Of a stretch of 64,000 bases of DNA, positions 1 through 8,499 are shown piece after piece; within the stretch, counting starts at the first letter, position 1; each line of letters opens with the position of its first letter. The notes under the pieces were generated by a model. That model searched no databases and was not told where the DNA came from. It saw only the letters and a list, made by a program, of their open reading frames with translations. A program made the position numbers and the translations under genes. This DNA comes from DASVTU01 sp036387415 (GTDB lineage Bacteria; Acidobacteriota; Blastocatellia; Pyrinomonadales; Pyrinomonadaceae). The stretch lies in assembly GCA_036387415.1 (NCBI GenBank), contig DASVTU010000019.1:496001-560000 (forward strand), read 5' to 3'.

Positions 1-213
1 CTCGACCTCGCGCTCTTTCTCGACCTCGCCCAACGCTCCGGCATGAAGGGTGTGCAGGAATGGCTCTCCTTCTATTTCAAATCGCCCATGACCGCGCCCA
101 CGCTCTATCCCGAACACGACATCTTTATCCAACTCATGAAACTCAAGAACACGCTTCGACACCTGCGCGGCGAAGACTTGATTACGCATCTCGGACTCGA
201 ATACTACGACTAG
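1..213 (+). CDS. Inositol-3-phosphate synthase, C-terminal fragment
   Basis: The frame is open from the first base of the window and stops at TAG 211-213, leaving the last 70 residues of a longer protein. The stretch with LSFYFKSPM, LYPEHDIF and LKNTLRHLRG matches the C-terminal part of myo-inositol-1-phosphate synthases, where yeast Ino1 has the equivalent of LSYWLKAPLTRPGFHP followed by a leucine-rich helix. The enzyme isomerises glucose 6-phosphate to inositol 3-phosphate with bound NAD. The NAD-binding part lies outside the window, so the call rests on the tail alone. A strong terminator follows 36 bases after the stop. Confidence 0.75.
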   Translation, partial: LDLALFLDLAQRSGMKGVQEWLSFYFKSPMTAPTLYPEHDIFIQLMKLKNTLRHLRGEDLITHLGLEYYD

Positions 214-248
214 CCGCCGTATCAATTCGACCCGCGGACAACCTTTCA

Positions 249-288
249 GGGGCGCGTTGCGGGATTCAACGCGCCCCTTCTTGTTTCT
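249..288 (+). terminator. Rho-independent terminator after the inositol phosphate synthase gene
   Basis: A perfect 10-bp stem (249-258 GGGGCGCGTT with 268-277 AACGCGCCCC) and a 9-base loop are followed by a T-rich run. It lies 36 bases downstream of the stop. The same arm sequence recurs in the hairpin at 46518-46554. Confidence 0.85.
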
Positions 289-764
289 CCTCATGCAAAC
301 GTCGGAGAAGAATTTTCTCGTCATCCACCGTCGGCAACGTTCTGCTCCATACCTTTAACGTTTAGGTATACGGGGCGAGCCGTTTTTCGTCTCTTCTCAA
401 ATTATTAACATTTAATGTCAGATTTTTTGTACCGTAAAATGTCATCCGCGGACGCTTCCGCCAGCGTTTCTCAAATCGACGCAAAAGCTTATTTCCCTGA
501 TATTTTGTGATGACAAACGGCGCGGAGTCGTATATATAGTGCTCGCTATTATCAAACGCTCGCGGAGCGCGGCACGCCGTGAGGCAAACCGTGGCTTCGC
601 GGCGCACATCTTAAGAGTAGCGGTTCGTTCTTTGCATGGAGAGACAGGGTGATGCGGCCATGAGAGGCCGGCGAGCCGCCAAACGCGTGCGGCACTGCTT
701 CCGCAAACCTTCTCAGATGAGGCACGCATCACGACCTCGAACGCTCCAGGCAAGGAGGGCGACC
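289..764. other. Intergenic region before the Clp-type ATPase gene
   Basis: No convincing gene is seen here. The short frames on both strands have no ribosome site and no recognisable product. AT-rich patches at about 400-440 and 527-545, with TATATA at 530-535, could hold the promoter of the ATPase gene, but no clean -35/-10 pair stands out. Confidence 0.4.
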
Positions 765-1973
765 ATGATTGCAGAGATGGAGAAACAGAAAATTACAACC
801 AATACGACGGTCTTCCTTGACCCCGACCAGAAGAGTCCGCGCGCGGCGGAGTTTGAAGAGAAACTCGGCGCACGCATCGTCGGACAGGAGCGTGCGGTAC
901 GCCGCATGAGCGGCCTCTATCAGATTTTTCTCGCGGGCATGAACCCGCTTAACCGTCCCGTCGGCACGATGCTTTTCCTCGGCCCCACAGGTTCGGGTAA
1001 AACTCGCGTCGTCGAGGCCGCCGCCGAAGTGCTTTTTGGCGACCCCAGTGCGGTTATCAAAATCGACTGCGCCGAATTTCAGCACTCGCACGAAATTGCC
1101 AAACTCATCGGCTCGCCTCCGGGCTACCTCGGCCACCGCGAAACCTCGCCCATGTTGACGCAGGAGAATCTCGACCGTTACCACACCGAAGACGTGAAAC
1201 TTTCGCTCGTCCTCTTCGACGAAATCGAGAAAGCTTCCGACAGTTTGTGGCAACTCCTGCTCGGCATCCTCGACAAAGCGACGCTCACGTTGGGCGACAA
1301 TCGCCGCGTGGATTTCTCTCACGCGATGGTGATTATGACCTCCAATCTCGGTGCGCGCGAGATGTCGGAATTGATTTCCGGCGGCATCGGTTTCGCCCCG
1401 ACGCAGGGCGGCAAGAACCCGAACGATACCGAAGTTGACCAGAAGATTTATCGCACGGCGGTCGAAGCGGCGCGGCGCAAGTTCTCGCCGGAGTTCATGA
1501 ACAGGATTGACAAGGTAGTGGTCTTCCGCTCGCTCAAAGAACATCACCTCCGTCAGATTCTCGACCTCGAACTGGCATCTGTGCAAGACCGCATCATGCG
1601 TTCCGCCGGAACGAAGTTTGTCTTCCATTGCTCGGACGCGGCCAAAGACATGCTGCTCAAGGAAGGCATCGACTTCAAGTATGGTGCGCGTCATCTGAAG
1701 CGTTCGATTGAGCGATTCCTCGTCTATCCTCTCTCGAACCTGGTGGCGACCGAACAGGTCGGACTCGGCGATCTCGTCTACATCGACTTGAACGAGAACA
1801 ACAACAAACTCGTCTTCTCGAAACGCTCTGGCGGCGCACTCGTCAGCGATGTTGCCGAGACGGAAGATGAATCGGAGAAGCCGGAAGCCAAGTCGGGCGG
1901 CGTCGCGCTTCCGCTCCCGCAGGCCAAGGTGGCGCGCAGAGGACAGGGACGCGGCGAAAAATCCGAAAGCTGA
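765..1973 (+). CDS. Stand-alone Clp/Hsp100-type AAA+ ATPase (ClpA/ClpB second-domain type)
   Basis: This 402-residue protein has a single AAA+ module. An N-terminal VGQERAVRR region precedes Walker A GPTGSGKT, then Walker B LVLFDEIEKAS, sensor-1 TSNLGA, the IGFAP segment typical of ClpA/ClpB second domains, and an arginine-rich FSPEFMNRID segment. A C-terminal small domain with FKYGARHLKRSIERFL follows, and the last 40 residues are charged and low in complexity. There is no ClpX zinc finger, no N-domain and no first ATPase domain, so it is about half a ClpA. The start is ATG 765 because AAGGAGGG at 752-759 lies 5 bases before it; the frame upstream is longer but has no such site. It probably unfolds or remodels proteins in the cytoplasm; its partner protease, if any, is unknown. 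The gene stands alone between two terminators. Confidence 0.85.
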   Translation: MIAEMEKQKITTNTTVFLDPDQKSPRAAEFEEKLGARIVGQERAVRRMSGLYQIFLAGMNPLNRPVGTMLFLGPTGSGKTRVVEAAAEVLFGDPSAVIKIDCAEFQHSHEIAKLIGSPPGYLGHRETSPMLTQENLDRYHTEDVKLSLVLFDEIEKASDSLWQLLLGILDKATLTLGDNRRVDFSHAMVIMTSNLGAREMSELISGGIGFAPTQGGKNPNDTEVDQKIYRTAVEAARRKFSPEFMNRIDKVVVFRSLKEHHLRQILDLELASVQDRIMRSAGTKFVFHCSDAAKDMLLKEGIDFKYGARHLKRSIERFLVYPLSNLVATEQVGLGDLVYIDLNENNNKLVFSKRSGGALVSDVAETEDESEKPEAKSGGVALPLPQAKVARRGQGRGEKSES

Positions 1974-2000
1974 AATTCAAGCCGACAACAACAACTCACA

Positions 2001-2042
2001 AGGCCGGAGAAGAGACATCTCTTCTCCGGCCTCTCTCTTTGG
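2001..2042 (+). terminator. Rho-independent terminator after the Clp-type ATPase gene
   Basis: A 15-bp perfect stem (2001-2015 with 2018-2032) is closed by a tiny loop and followed by CTCTCTTT. It lies 27 bases after the stop codon. Confidence 0.85.
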
Positions 2043-2156
2043 CTCGACGATTAATCAAACGCAAACGGATTGCCGCCCGCAAACGTCTCGTAAGTCGCAT
2101 AAACTGACCGACCGAATTTGTGAGAAGGCAAACGAACTAGCACGGAAGCGAATGTT

Positions 2157-3080
2157 CTATGTGGGACGCGTGGCATTCGCAGGGTCTAGTTTGCGGAGTA
2201 TTTCGTAGGCGAGTTGCGAGAGAAATGGGTCGCGCGCGGTGAGCACGGCACGCAGGGCGGGGATGGCCGAGGGGTCGCCGATTAGTCCGAGCGCACGCGC
2301 CGCTTCGCGCCTCACGTCGTCTCCTGCGCGTTCGTTGCCAAGCGCGGCGATGAGCGCGGGGACGGCCTCGCGGCTTCCGATTTGACCGAGCGCGATGGCG
2401 GCGGCGCGGCGTACAAAGTCGTTCTCTTCGGTCTTACGCCGCGTGATACGATTGAAAAACCCTGTGCCGCGAACGCGACGCACGACCGTCTCTGACAGTG
2501 CGGGCACGGCTCGCGCGTCTGCAATCTGTCCGAGCGCCACCGCCGACGCGCCGCGCACTCCCGCTTCCTTGTCGCGTTCGAGCGCGAGGACAAGGGCGTC
2601 GATGGCCGTGCGGCTGCGCGTCGTACCGAGCGCGTAAGCTGTCTCGCGGCGCACGAATTCGTCTTTATCGTGAAGCAGTGGAAGCAAAAGTGGCGCGGCT
2701 TCGACGGGCGGGAGCGAGAGGATGGCACGGACGGCGGACGCACGGACGGCTGCGGAAACATCGCCGAGTGCGACGGCGACGACGCGAGCGGCGTCGGGTC
2801 GAGCCATCGCGCCGAGACGCTGCACGGCATCGCGTCTCTCTTCCTGATTGGAGGAAGCGAGCCGCTCGCGCTCGTTTTCAATCTGCCGTTGAATCGGCGT
2901 CAGCGCATTGTCTCCGCGCGAGGTGGAGCGTGGAGTTTCCTGCGCGCAGACGCAGACAAAGACGCTGGCGATGGCGCAGAGGCAGACAATGATGAGAACG
3001 CCGCGTGCCGCTCGAAGCAGTTTGCCGACATAGAGGCGGCGGATGGCGCGGCGGTTCAAGTCGCCGTGGCTTTTGCTCAT
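2157..3080 (-). CDS. Secreted or membrane-anchored HEAT-repeat protein
   Basis: The 307-residue product begins with a basic segment and one hydrophobic helix (about 26-46, VLIIVCLCAIASVFVCVCA), a signal peptide or anchor. The rest is six or more HEAT/PBS-lyase-type helical repeats with the recurrent pattern RRxAAxALGxIGxxxAVPALxxAL. Such repeats usually scaffold protein contacts; no catalytic motif is visible. The start is ATG 3080, which overlaps the stop of the upstream 90-codon gene in an ATGA, pointing to coupled translation. A frame further upstream with a second in-frame ATG exists but would run through the neighbour. Confidence 0.8.
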   Translation of the reverse strand: MSKSHGDLNRRAIRRLYVGKLLRAARGVLIIVCLCAIASVFVCVCAQETPRSTSRGDNALTPIQRQIENERERLASSNQEERRDAVQRLGAMARPDAARVVAVALGDVSAAVRASAVRAILSLPPVEAAPLLLPLLHDKDEFVRRETAYALGTTRSRTAIDALVLALERDKEAGVRGASAVALGQIADARAVPALSETVVRRVRGTGFFNRITRRKTEENDFVRRAAAIALGQIGSREAVPALIAALGNERAGDDVRREAARALGLIGDPSAIPALRAVLTARDPFLSQLAYEILRKLDPANATRPT

Positions 3081-3349
3081 ATACGCGTCGGGACGGGCGT
3101 GGCGGCAGCCGCGCGTCGCTCGGCACGACGGCGCACACCCTCCCATTCAAAAACTTGACGGGCGCGCTTGTTCTCCTGTGCGTCGGCCAGTAGCGCGACA
3201 AACTCGTCCTCCCATGTGCCGGAGAGCGAAGTGGCACGACGCATCGATTCCATGATGGAGATGTATTCGAGGACTTCCTTGACTTCAGAATCGTTTAGGG
3301 AATCAAGTTTTAAGGAAAGGCGCTGGCGTTCATTGATTCGCTTAGCCAT
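3077..3349 (-). CDS. Small hypothetical protein, 90 residues
   Basis: I do not recognise this protein. It is basic and helical: the first half (LSLKLDSLNDSEVKEVLEYI) looks like an amphipathic helix pair, and the C-terminal third is rich in Arg and Ala. ATG 3349 has a good ribosome site (AAAGGAGC about 6 bases upstream on the minus strand). It overlaps the HEAT-repeat gene by 4 bases, so the two are one transcription unit and the protein may partner the HEAT protein. Confidence 0.7.
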   Translation of the reverse strand: MAKRINERQRLSLKLDSLNDSEVKEVLEYISIMESMRRATSLSGTWEDEFVALLADAQENKRARQVFEWEGVRRRAERRAAAATPVPTRI

Positions 3350-3836
3350 CTTGCGGCTCCTTTCGAGACGAAGCCGGACGGCCAGTGGATAATGCGACTA
3401 ACTCTCGAAGGAGTGTGCATCGCTGCGACGTTCAGGAGGCCGTCGGCGGATGATGTTCGGCGCTAGGGGTGCGCTCGCGTTTGTTTTGTTCACTTGTGCG
3501 TTAAGAGTCTCCAGACTTTGCAAACTCCGCTTATCGAACTGCTAACGAAAACCGAAACGACTTCGTTTCTCCAACCACACGCGCAACAGACCATGAAATG
3601 CGATGCAGACTTTTATCTACTGCTCTCGCATGCTATTCCGTGCGCTCAAGTTGTGCGGGGCTTTAATCGTTGACGGCCTTCGCTATGGCCGTATGAGGCG
3701 CAATATACACCACACATGCTTGAGTGGCAAGATTCAAATATTCGTCGGAATTGTTCTGACAATTGCAGAACTCGAAGGCATGCGGGCATGCAACCGACCT
3801 CGAAATTCTATTGTTTCGAGTTGAATCGAATCCGCG
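3350..3836. other. Intergenic region between the J-domain gene and the 90-codon gene
   Basis: No gene is supported here. Frames such as 3603-3824 lack a ribosome site and any recognisable product. A small hairpin (CTCGAAA with TTTCGAG, about 3799-3820) lies just past the 3-prime end of the J-domain gene but lacks a T run. The words GCATGC occur twice at about 3777-3790. Confidence 0.4.
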
Positions 3837-4640
3837 TCAGTCAATTTTGGAAGCAACCGTGTGCATGGTATCGACGATGAGCACGGCGATGGGCGGGTAG
3901 AAGAAGAGGTCTGGACGGATGTGTTGACCGAAGAGGTAGGGGATGTCGCTGAAGATGACGATGTAGTGGGCGTGAGAGCCGATGAAGAGACCCGCGGCGA
4001 GACTCGCGGCGTAGCCAAGAATGAGAAAAGCAGAGGCGGTGAATCGTGTAAACGGCTTGTCGGACTTCTCTTCTTCGTTGATGATGGAATCGTGTATGCG
4101 CTTGGGTTGATAGGTGTAATGCTCGAAGCAGGCGCGCAGGCGAACCGCGAGATGCCATAGTCCGATGATAAAGAGTGTGAAGAGAATGGCGCGTCCGACG
4201 AGGTTGAAACTATTCCAGAGAGCCGGTTTGAACATCGCCACGAAGAAGGTCGAAAGAAAGAGCGTGACGGTGGTGAAAACCGCTTGTTGAAGCACAAAGG
4301 TTTCGCGTCGTTCGGCTTCAATCAGACGGTCAACCACTTTGTCGAAACGCGCTTGCGTGGCCGTCCGGCGCATGCGTTGGGCGTGTGGATTGTTGGTGTG
4401 GAAGACAGAACCGCTGGTGCTGCTCGATGCTCGACGGCGTTGCTCGTCGTAGTAGGCGCGTTCCTGCGGGTCGTTCAGCGTGCGGTAGGCCAGCGCAATC
4501 AGTGCAAACTCACGCGCCGCCTCCTCCGAACCGCCGTTGACATCGGGATGCCTTTTGCGCGCAAGACGCCTGTAGGCCGATTTGATTTCGGTCGTCGTGG
4601 CGTTCTGCTTGATGCCTAAAACTTTGTAGTAATCAACCAC
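3837..4640 (-). CDS. Membrane-bound J-domain (DnaJ-like) protein
   Basis: The first 65 residues form a J domain: DYYKVLGI, the tripeptide HPD at 31-33, and FALIALAYRTLNDPQERAYYD. It should recruit and stimulate an Hsp70. There is no G/F, zinc-finger or client domain. The remainder has about four hydrophobic segments (VFTTVTLFLSTFFVAMF, AILFTLFIIGLWHLAV, ASAFLILGYAASLAAGLFIG, DLFFYPPIAVLIVDTM), so the J domain sits on the cytoplasmic face of a membrane. I chose GTG 4640 because AGGGAAAG lies a few bases before it; GTG 4658, six codons earlier, is also possible. An inverted repeat at 4745-4825 lies in its upstream region. Confidence 0.8.
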   Translation of the reverse strand: MVDYYKVLGIKQNATTTEIKSAYRRLARKRHPDVNGGSEEAAREFALIALAYRTLNDPQERAYYDEQRRRASSSTSGSVFHTNNPHAQRMRRTATQARFDKVVDRLIEAERRETFVLQQAVFTTVTLFLSTFFVAMFKPALWNSFNLVGRAILFTLFIIGLWHLAVRLRACFEHYTYQPKRIHDSIINEEEKSDKPFTRFTASAFLILGYAASLAAGLFIGSHAHYIVIFSDIPYLFGQHIRPDLFFYPPIAVLIVDTMHTVASKID

Positions 4641-4744
4641 CGCGCTTTCCCTAAACACCGTAAAAGTCAGCGATGGAACGTCTGGAAGTTGACGCTCTAG
4701 CGAAATTTCGACGGGTAACCGAGAGTCAGCCCGTGCGGCTCAAT

Positions 4745-4825
4745 ATACCATTTTTAACACATTCGTCCCACCCCGTGATAACGGGTTTCGAATGTTTTGG
4801 GTGAGAGGGGACGAATGTGTGGTAT
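4745..4825. repeat. Inverted repeat in the upstream region of the J-domain gene
   Basis: ACACATTCGTCCC at 4757-4769 is the exact reverse complement of 4808-4820. After a 6-base bulge on the left side the pairing continues (ATACCA 4745-4750 with the GGTAT end of the right arm). Inside lies a second hairpin, CCCGT gata ACGGG. It could be an operator, a transcript structure, or a relic of a small element. Confidence 0.7.
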
Positions 4826-5000
4826 GAGAGGGGCCAAGGGGCGGTGCTTTAGGCCTCGGGCGACCACCGAGGGGGCGAGGACAGTTTTTGTGGTGACCGC
4901 GCCCATTGGCTTAACAATCCGTATTGCAACACGGATGCCAGTTTCTTGCAAGCTAAAAGTGCCGAAAATTGCAAGTTTCTTTGCGAAGCCCTTCGGCCAC

Positions 5001-5035
5001 TGTCCACTTTTGTACACACTGTGTCCACTTTTGTA
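5001..5035. repeat. 14-base tandem direct repeat
   Basis: TGTCCACTTTTGTA occurs at 5001-5014 and again at 5022-5035, two helical turns apart centre to centre (21 bases). Spacing by two turns suits a protein binding site. It lies about 360 bases upstream of the J-domain gene and downstream of pepA. Confidence 0.6.
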
Positions 5036-5144
5036 GACACAACCGACGAATCCTCGGTCGACGTACCTCCCCGAAATTGTCAAAATCCGCGCCGCAAACT
5101 GTAGAGACGAACCGTTTTGCAGCGTTTTCAGCCGTCACATCGCG

Positions 5145-6701
5145 TCATTTTCCGGCGGTAGCTTGCCCGGAGGATGCTCCATCTTCGTTTGAGGCGGCGC
5201 GCGAGGCGCGTTCGACGTAATTGAGGAGCGTGCGGACGGCGACGCCCGTCGGCCCTTTGGCCCGGAAAGGCTTTACGTCTTCGCCCCAGGCTGTCCCGGC
5301 GATGTCGAGATGCGCCCACGAAACGCCATCGGCAAACTCTTTCAGAAACGCGGCGGCGGTAATCGTTCCCGCTTTACGACCGCCGACGTTTTTGATGTCT
5401 GCGATGTCGGATTTAATCTGCTTGGAATATTCCTTGTCGAGCGGCAACTGCCACAACTTTTCGCCCACTTCCCTGCCCGCGTCGATAATGCCGTCAATCA
5501 ACTCCTGATCGGTTCCCATGATGCCCGTATTGACATCTCCGAGCGCGATGGAGACGGCGCCTGTGAGCGTCGCCATGTCGATGATGCGTGTGGCACCGAG
5601 TTTTTTGGCGTAGGCGATGCCGTCTGCCAGAATCAGACGCCCTTCGGCGTCCGTGTTGATAACTTCGATAGTTTTGCCGGACATCGCGCGCACCACGTCG
5701 CCGGGCTTGGTCGCTTTGCCCGAAGGCATGTTTTCGGTCGAAGGGACGATGCCGAGCACCGGGATGGAAGGCTTGAGTTGGGCGATGGCGCGCATGATGC
5801 CAAGCACGGTTGCGCCGCCTGTCATGTCGTATTTCATCAACTCCATATTTTCGCCGGGCTTGATGGAGATGCCGCCCGTGTCGAAGGTGATGCCCTTGCC
5901 GACGAGCGCCAGCAATTCGCCGTTCTTGTCTTCGTAGCCTTCGGGCGTGTACTTCAGAACCATCAACTTCGGAGGCTCGTCCGACCCGCGTGCGACGCTC
6001 AGGAATGAACCCATCCCCTCGGCTTCGATGCGCGTCTGGTCGAGCACGTCAACCTCCAAGCCGAAGGCGGTGGCAATCTGTTGCGCGCGTTCGGCCATAA
6101 TGGTCGGTGTCATGTAGCCGCCCGGCTCGTTTGATAGGTCGCGCGTAAAGTTGACGGATTCGCCGATGATGCGTCCGCGCTCTGCGGAGCGTTTGAGTTC
6201 CGCTTCGTCCGCGCCGTCGGCAATCACGGTCAGTCGTTCAATGGTGCGCTCTTCTTTGTCAGCCGTCCGATATTTGTCGAGTTCAAACAACCCGATAAAC
6301 GCGCCTTCGACCGCCGCCGCGACGCCCTCGACGCCGATGCCTTCTGGAACACGAAGAATGAGTCCGACTGTTTTGACGTTGCGAGCGCGCAGGGCGCGTA
6401 CCGCCGCGCCTGCCATCTGCGAGACATTTCCGAGACGGTAGTTTTCGCGTTCGCCGACTCCGATGAGCAAGAGACGTTTGGCTTTCAACGCGCCTCCCGC
6501 GCCCGCGAGATGCATGTAGAGCGTCTCGCCTTCTTTGCCTTTGAGTTCTTCGGATTCGATAACGGACTTAATCAGACCTCCGCATGCTTCATCAAGCTCA
6601 CGTAAAAAACCCTCGTCAGCCTTCTCATCCTTAAACACCGCAACGGCCAACGCCTGCACGTCGGCATCCTTGAAGTGTCCCGCACTGGTTTGTATCTCCA
6701 T
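5145..6701 (-). CDS. pepA: Leucyl aminopeptidase (M17 family)
   Basis: The 518-residue protein is full length for the family. The N-terminal half is the variable macrodomain-like part. The catalytic half carries GKGITFDTGGISIKP (about 280-295), with metal-binding Lys and Asp, and the family signature NTDAEGRL (about 360-367), with further metal ligands and the catalytic Arg. It removes N-terminal amino acids from peptides in the cytoplasm using two metal ions. ATG 6701 has AGGAGAAG 4 bases upstream. smpB lies 33 bases upstream on the same strand, so the two may be cotranscribed. The last 15 residues are a Ser/Gly/Ala-rich tail beyond the usual end. Confidence 0.95.
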   Translation of the reverse strand: MEIQTSAGHFKDADVQALAVAVFKDEKADEGFLRELDEACGGLIKSVIESEELKGKEGETLYMHLAGAGGALKAKRLLLIGVGERENYRLGNVSQMAGAAVRALRARNVKTVGLILRVPEGIGVEGVAAAVEGAFIGLFELDKYRTADKEERTIERLTVIADGADEAELKRSAERGRIIGESVNFTRDLSNEPGGYMTPTIMAERAQQIATAFGLEVDVLDQTRIEAEGMGSFLSVARGSDEPPKLMVLKYTPEGYEDKNGELLALVGKGITFDTGGISIKPGENMELMKYDMTGGATVLGIMRAIAQLKPSIPVLGIVPSTENMPSGKATKPGDVVRAMSGKTIEVINTDAEGRLILADGIAYAKKLGATRIIDMATLTGAVSIALGDVNTGIMGTDQELIDGIIDAGREVGEKLWQLPLDKEYSKQIKSDIADIKNVGGRKAGTITAAAFLKEFADGVSWAHLDIAGTAWGEDVKPFRAKGPTGVAVRTLLNYVERASRAASNEDGASSGQATAGK

Positions 6702-6734
6702 GTTCTTCTCCTATTTCGGCAATTCCGTTGTTTA

Positions 6735-7205
6735 TCATTCCTTGCTTCGCTCTTTCAGTTGCGCGCGTGTCTCGCGTTCGAGCGTCCGGCGCATCTCCGT
6801 TTCACGTTTGTCATAGAGCTTTTTACCACGTGCCACGCCAATCTCGAATTTCACACGCCCCTTCTTCAAATAGACACGCGTCACAACGAGCGTCATGCCT
6901 TTAATCGTCGTGGCCTCCTCCAACTTGTCTATCTCGCGTCGATGCAGAAGGAGTTTGCGCGTCCGCACGGGGTCGTGATTCTCACGATTACCATGAGAAT
7001 AATGCGAAATGTGTGCATTAAACAACCACGCCTCGCTCTCCCGCACTGATACGTAAGATTCCTTCAACTGGATGTGACCGGCGCGCACGCTCTTGACTTC
7101 CGTCCCCGTCAAAGCGATGCCCGCTTCGTACTTGTCAAGAATGTGATATTCATGAAAAGCCGCACGGTTCGTCACCACCACTTTTTCCCCGACACTCTCC
7201 GCCAT
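6735..7205 (-). CDS. smpB: SsrA-binding protein SmpB
   Basis: This 156-residue protein binds tmRNA and brings it to stalled ribosomes for trans-translation. The conserved NRAAFHEYHILDKYEAGIALTGTEVKSVRAGHIQLKESYV and the basic tail KLYDKRETEMRRTLERE are plain. I chose ATG 7205 (MAESVGEKVVV) because GAGAAAGGA precedes it and the length then fits the family; a frame 12 codons longer is open upstream. No tmRNA gene was seen next to it. Confidence 0.95.
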   Translation of the reverse strand: MAESVGEKVVVTNRAAFHEYHILDKYEAGIALTGTEVKSVRAGHIQLKESYVSVRESEAWLFNAHISHYSHGNRENHDPVRTRKLLLHRREIDKLEEATTIKGMTLVVTRVYLKKGRVKFEIGVARGKKLYDKRETEMRRTLERETRAQLKERSKE

Positions 7206-7376
7206 CCGAATCCTTTCTCCACACGCGACAGCCATCTGCATCCGTCAACTAAAATTTGCTCGTCGCGTCGCCGACGGTTTGAAATTGACGCTCTTAACGA
7301 TTAAACCCAAAATCGTTGCCGATTCCATGCCCTAATCGTTTCAAATCTACCCCGTGCACAGACGGCGCGAAAAACC

Positions 7377-8396
7377 TCAAGGCACCACTCCCTCAAACTC
7401 GCCGCGCAATGGACGCGACATCAACGCGCCCACTGCTTCTTGCGCGTTCTTGCCTTCGTACAAAACCGCGTGCACCTCATTCGTAATCGGCATCTCGACG
7501 CCGAGACGTTCGGCCAAAAGTTTGACTGCCCGTGTCGTCCGCACGCCTTCGGCCACTTCGTTCATGCCACCCAACACTTCATCTAACGTTCGCCCGTGAC
7601 CGAGTTCCTGACCGACGAAGCGATTGCGCGAAAGGCTGCCCGTGCAAGTCAGAACGAGGTCGCCGAGACCTGCCAGTCCCATCAACGTCTCGATGCGTGC
7701 TCCCTCTGCCAACGCCAGCCGCACCATCTCTGCCAGCCCACGCGTAATCAACGCGGCGACGCTATTTGCGCCAAGTCCTAAGCCTACGACCATTCCGGCG
7801 GCTATCGCCATCACGTTTTTGACGGCGCCACCGATTTCCGTCCCCACTACGTCGTCGTTCGTATAGATGCGAAAGTTGCTGCAACTCAACTGCATCTGCA
7901 CCAACTCACGGCAAGCCCTCTCTGCGCTCGCCGCGACCACGGCGGTCGGTTGTCCCGCCGCAACCTCCTGCGCGAAGGACGGCCCCGACAAACAGACGAA
8001 GCGCGGCGCGAGATTTCTGTTCGACAACACATCGACGACCACTTCGGAGATGCGCTTGCCCGTCTCAATCTCGACGCCTTTTGTCGCGCTCACAAAAATC
8101 ATCTGCGGTTCGATGCGAGGCAGCATGCGCGTGAGAAGTTCGCGCGTCGCGTGTGAGGGCGCGGCTAGAACGACAATCTCCGCTCCGTCGAGGGCTTCGT
8201 CGATTTCAGTCGTCGCCCTGACGCTCTCCGGTATCAAGTGCGACGCGAGATAGGCGCTGTTTCGATGTTCGCCGTTAACCTCTTCGACCACCGTCGTGTT
8301 CCGCGACCAGAGACGCACGTCATGTCCCGCACATCCGGCTACCACACTCAGCGCCGTTCCCCATCCGCCCGCACCCATGACCGCGATTCGCATCAT
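7377..8396 (-). CDS. gpsA: NAD(P)-dependent glycerol-3-phosphate dehydrogenase
   Basis: The 339-residue protein starts with the dinucleotide-binding GAGGWGTALS (8-17) and contains SATKGVE, the catalytic-lysine region GAVKNVMAIAAG and NSVAALITRGLAEM. It reduces dihydroxyacetone phosphate to glycerol 3-phosphate, the backbone of phospholipids. plsY, which acylates that product, is the next gene upstream on the same strand, so the pair makes lysophosphatidate. A heptamer-type repeat fills the 103 bases between them. The two first codons are both ATG; which is used is not clear. Confidence 0.95.
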   Translation of the reverse strand: MMRIAVMGAGGWGTALSVVAGCAGHDVRLWSRNTTVVEEVNGEHRNSAYLASHLIPESVRATTEIDEALDGAEIVVLAAPSHATRELLTRMLPRIEPQMIFVSATKGVEIETGKRISEVVVDVLSNRNLAPRFVCLSGPSFAQEVAAGQPTAVVAASAERACRELVQMQLSCSNFRIYTNDDVVGTEIGGAVKNVMAIAAGMVVGLGLGANSVAALITRGLAEMVRLALAEGARIETLMGLAGLGDLVLTCTGSLSRNRFVGQELGHGRTLDEVLGGMNEVAEGVRTTRAVKLLAERLGVEMPITNEVHAVLYEGKNAQEAVGALMSRPLRGEFEGVVP

Positions 8397-8404
8397 AGAA
8401 AACT

Positions 8405-8491
8405 GTAGATAGCAGCCGGTAGCCAGTAGCCAGTAGAAAAGCTTTCCGCTTTCTTCTTCTTGGCGACTACTGAATAGCGTCTGCTGTCTAC
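8405..8491. repeat. Heptamer-periodic inverted repeat between plsY and gpsA
   Basis: The left arm (8405-8436) repeats TAGCCAG-like 7-mers; the right arm (8463-8491) is roughly its reverse complement (GACTACTGAATAGCG). The element ends 8 bases from the plsY stop and starts 8 bases from the gpsA start codon. Confidence 0.7.
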
Positions 8492-8499
8492 TTCCTGAA

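Larger units (their letters stand above)
4641..5144. other. Intergenic region between pepA and the J-domain gene
   Basis: Short frames on both strands here have no good ribosome site and no recognisable product. The region holds a 13-bp inverted repeat (4757-4820), a small hairpin (ATCCGT with ACGGAT, about 4917-4936) and a 14-base direct repeat (5001-5014 and 5022-5035). On the minus strand TATATT at about 4740-4745 is a possible -10 for the J-domain gene. Confidence 0.4.

Noticed and set aside
729..1694. 321-codon frame on the minus strand
   Set aside because: Antisense shadow of the Clp-type ATPase gene, whose motifs are unambiguous.
3603..3824. 73-codon frame on the plus strand
   Set aside because: No ribosome site and no coding-like composition.
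4754..5083. Open frame of 109 codons between pepA and the J-domain gene
   Set aside because: No ribosome site, repeats inside it, and no recognisable product; better read as intergenic.
6735..7376. tmRNA gene next to smpB
   Set aside because: No tRNA-like ends or tag-coding frame could be found in the flanks.
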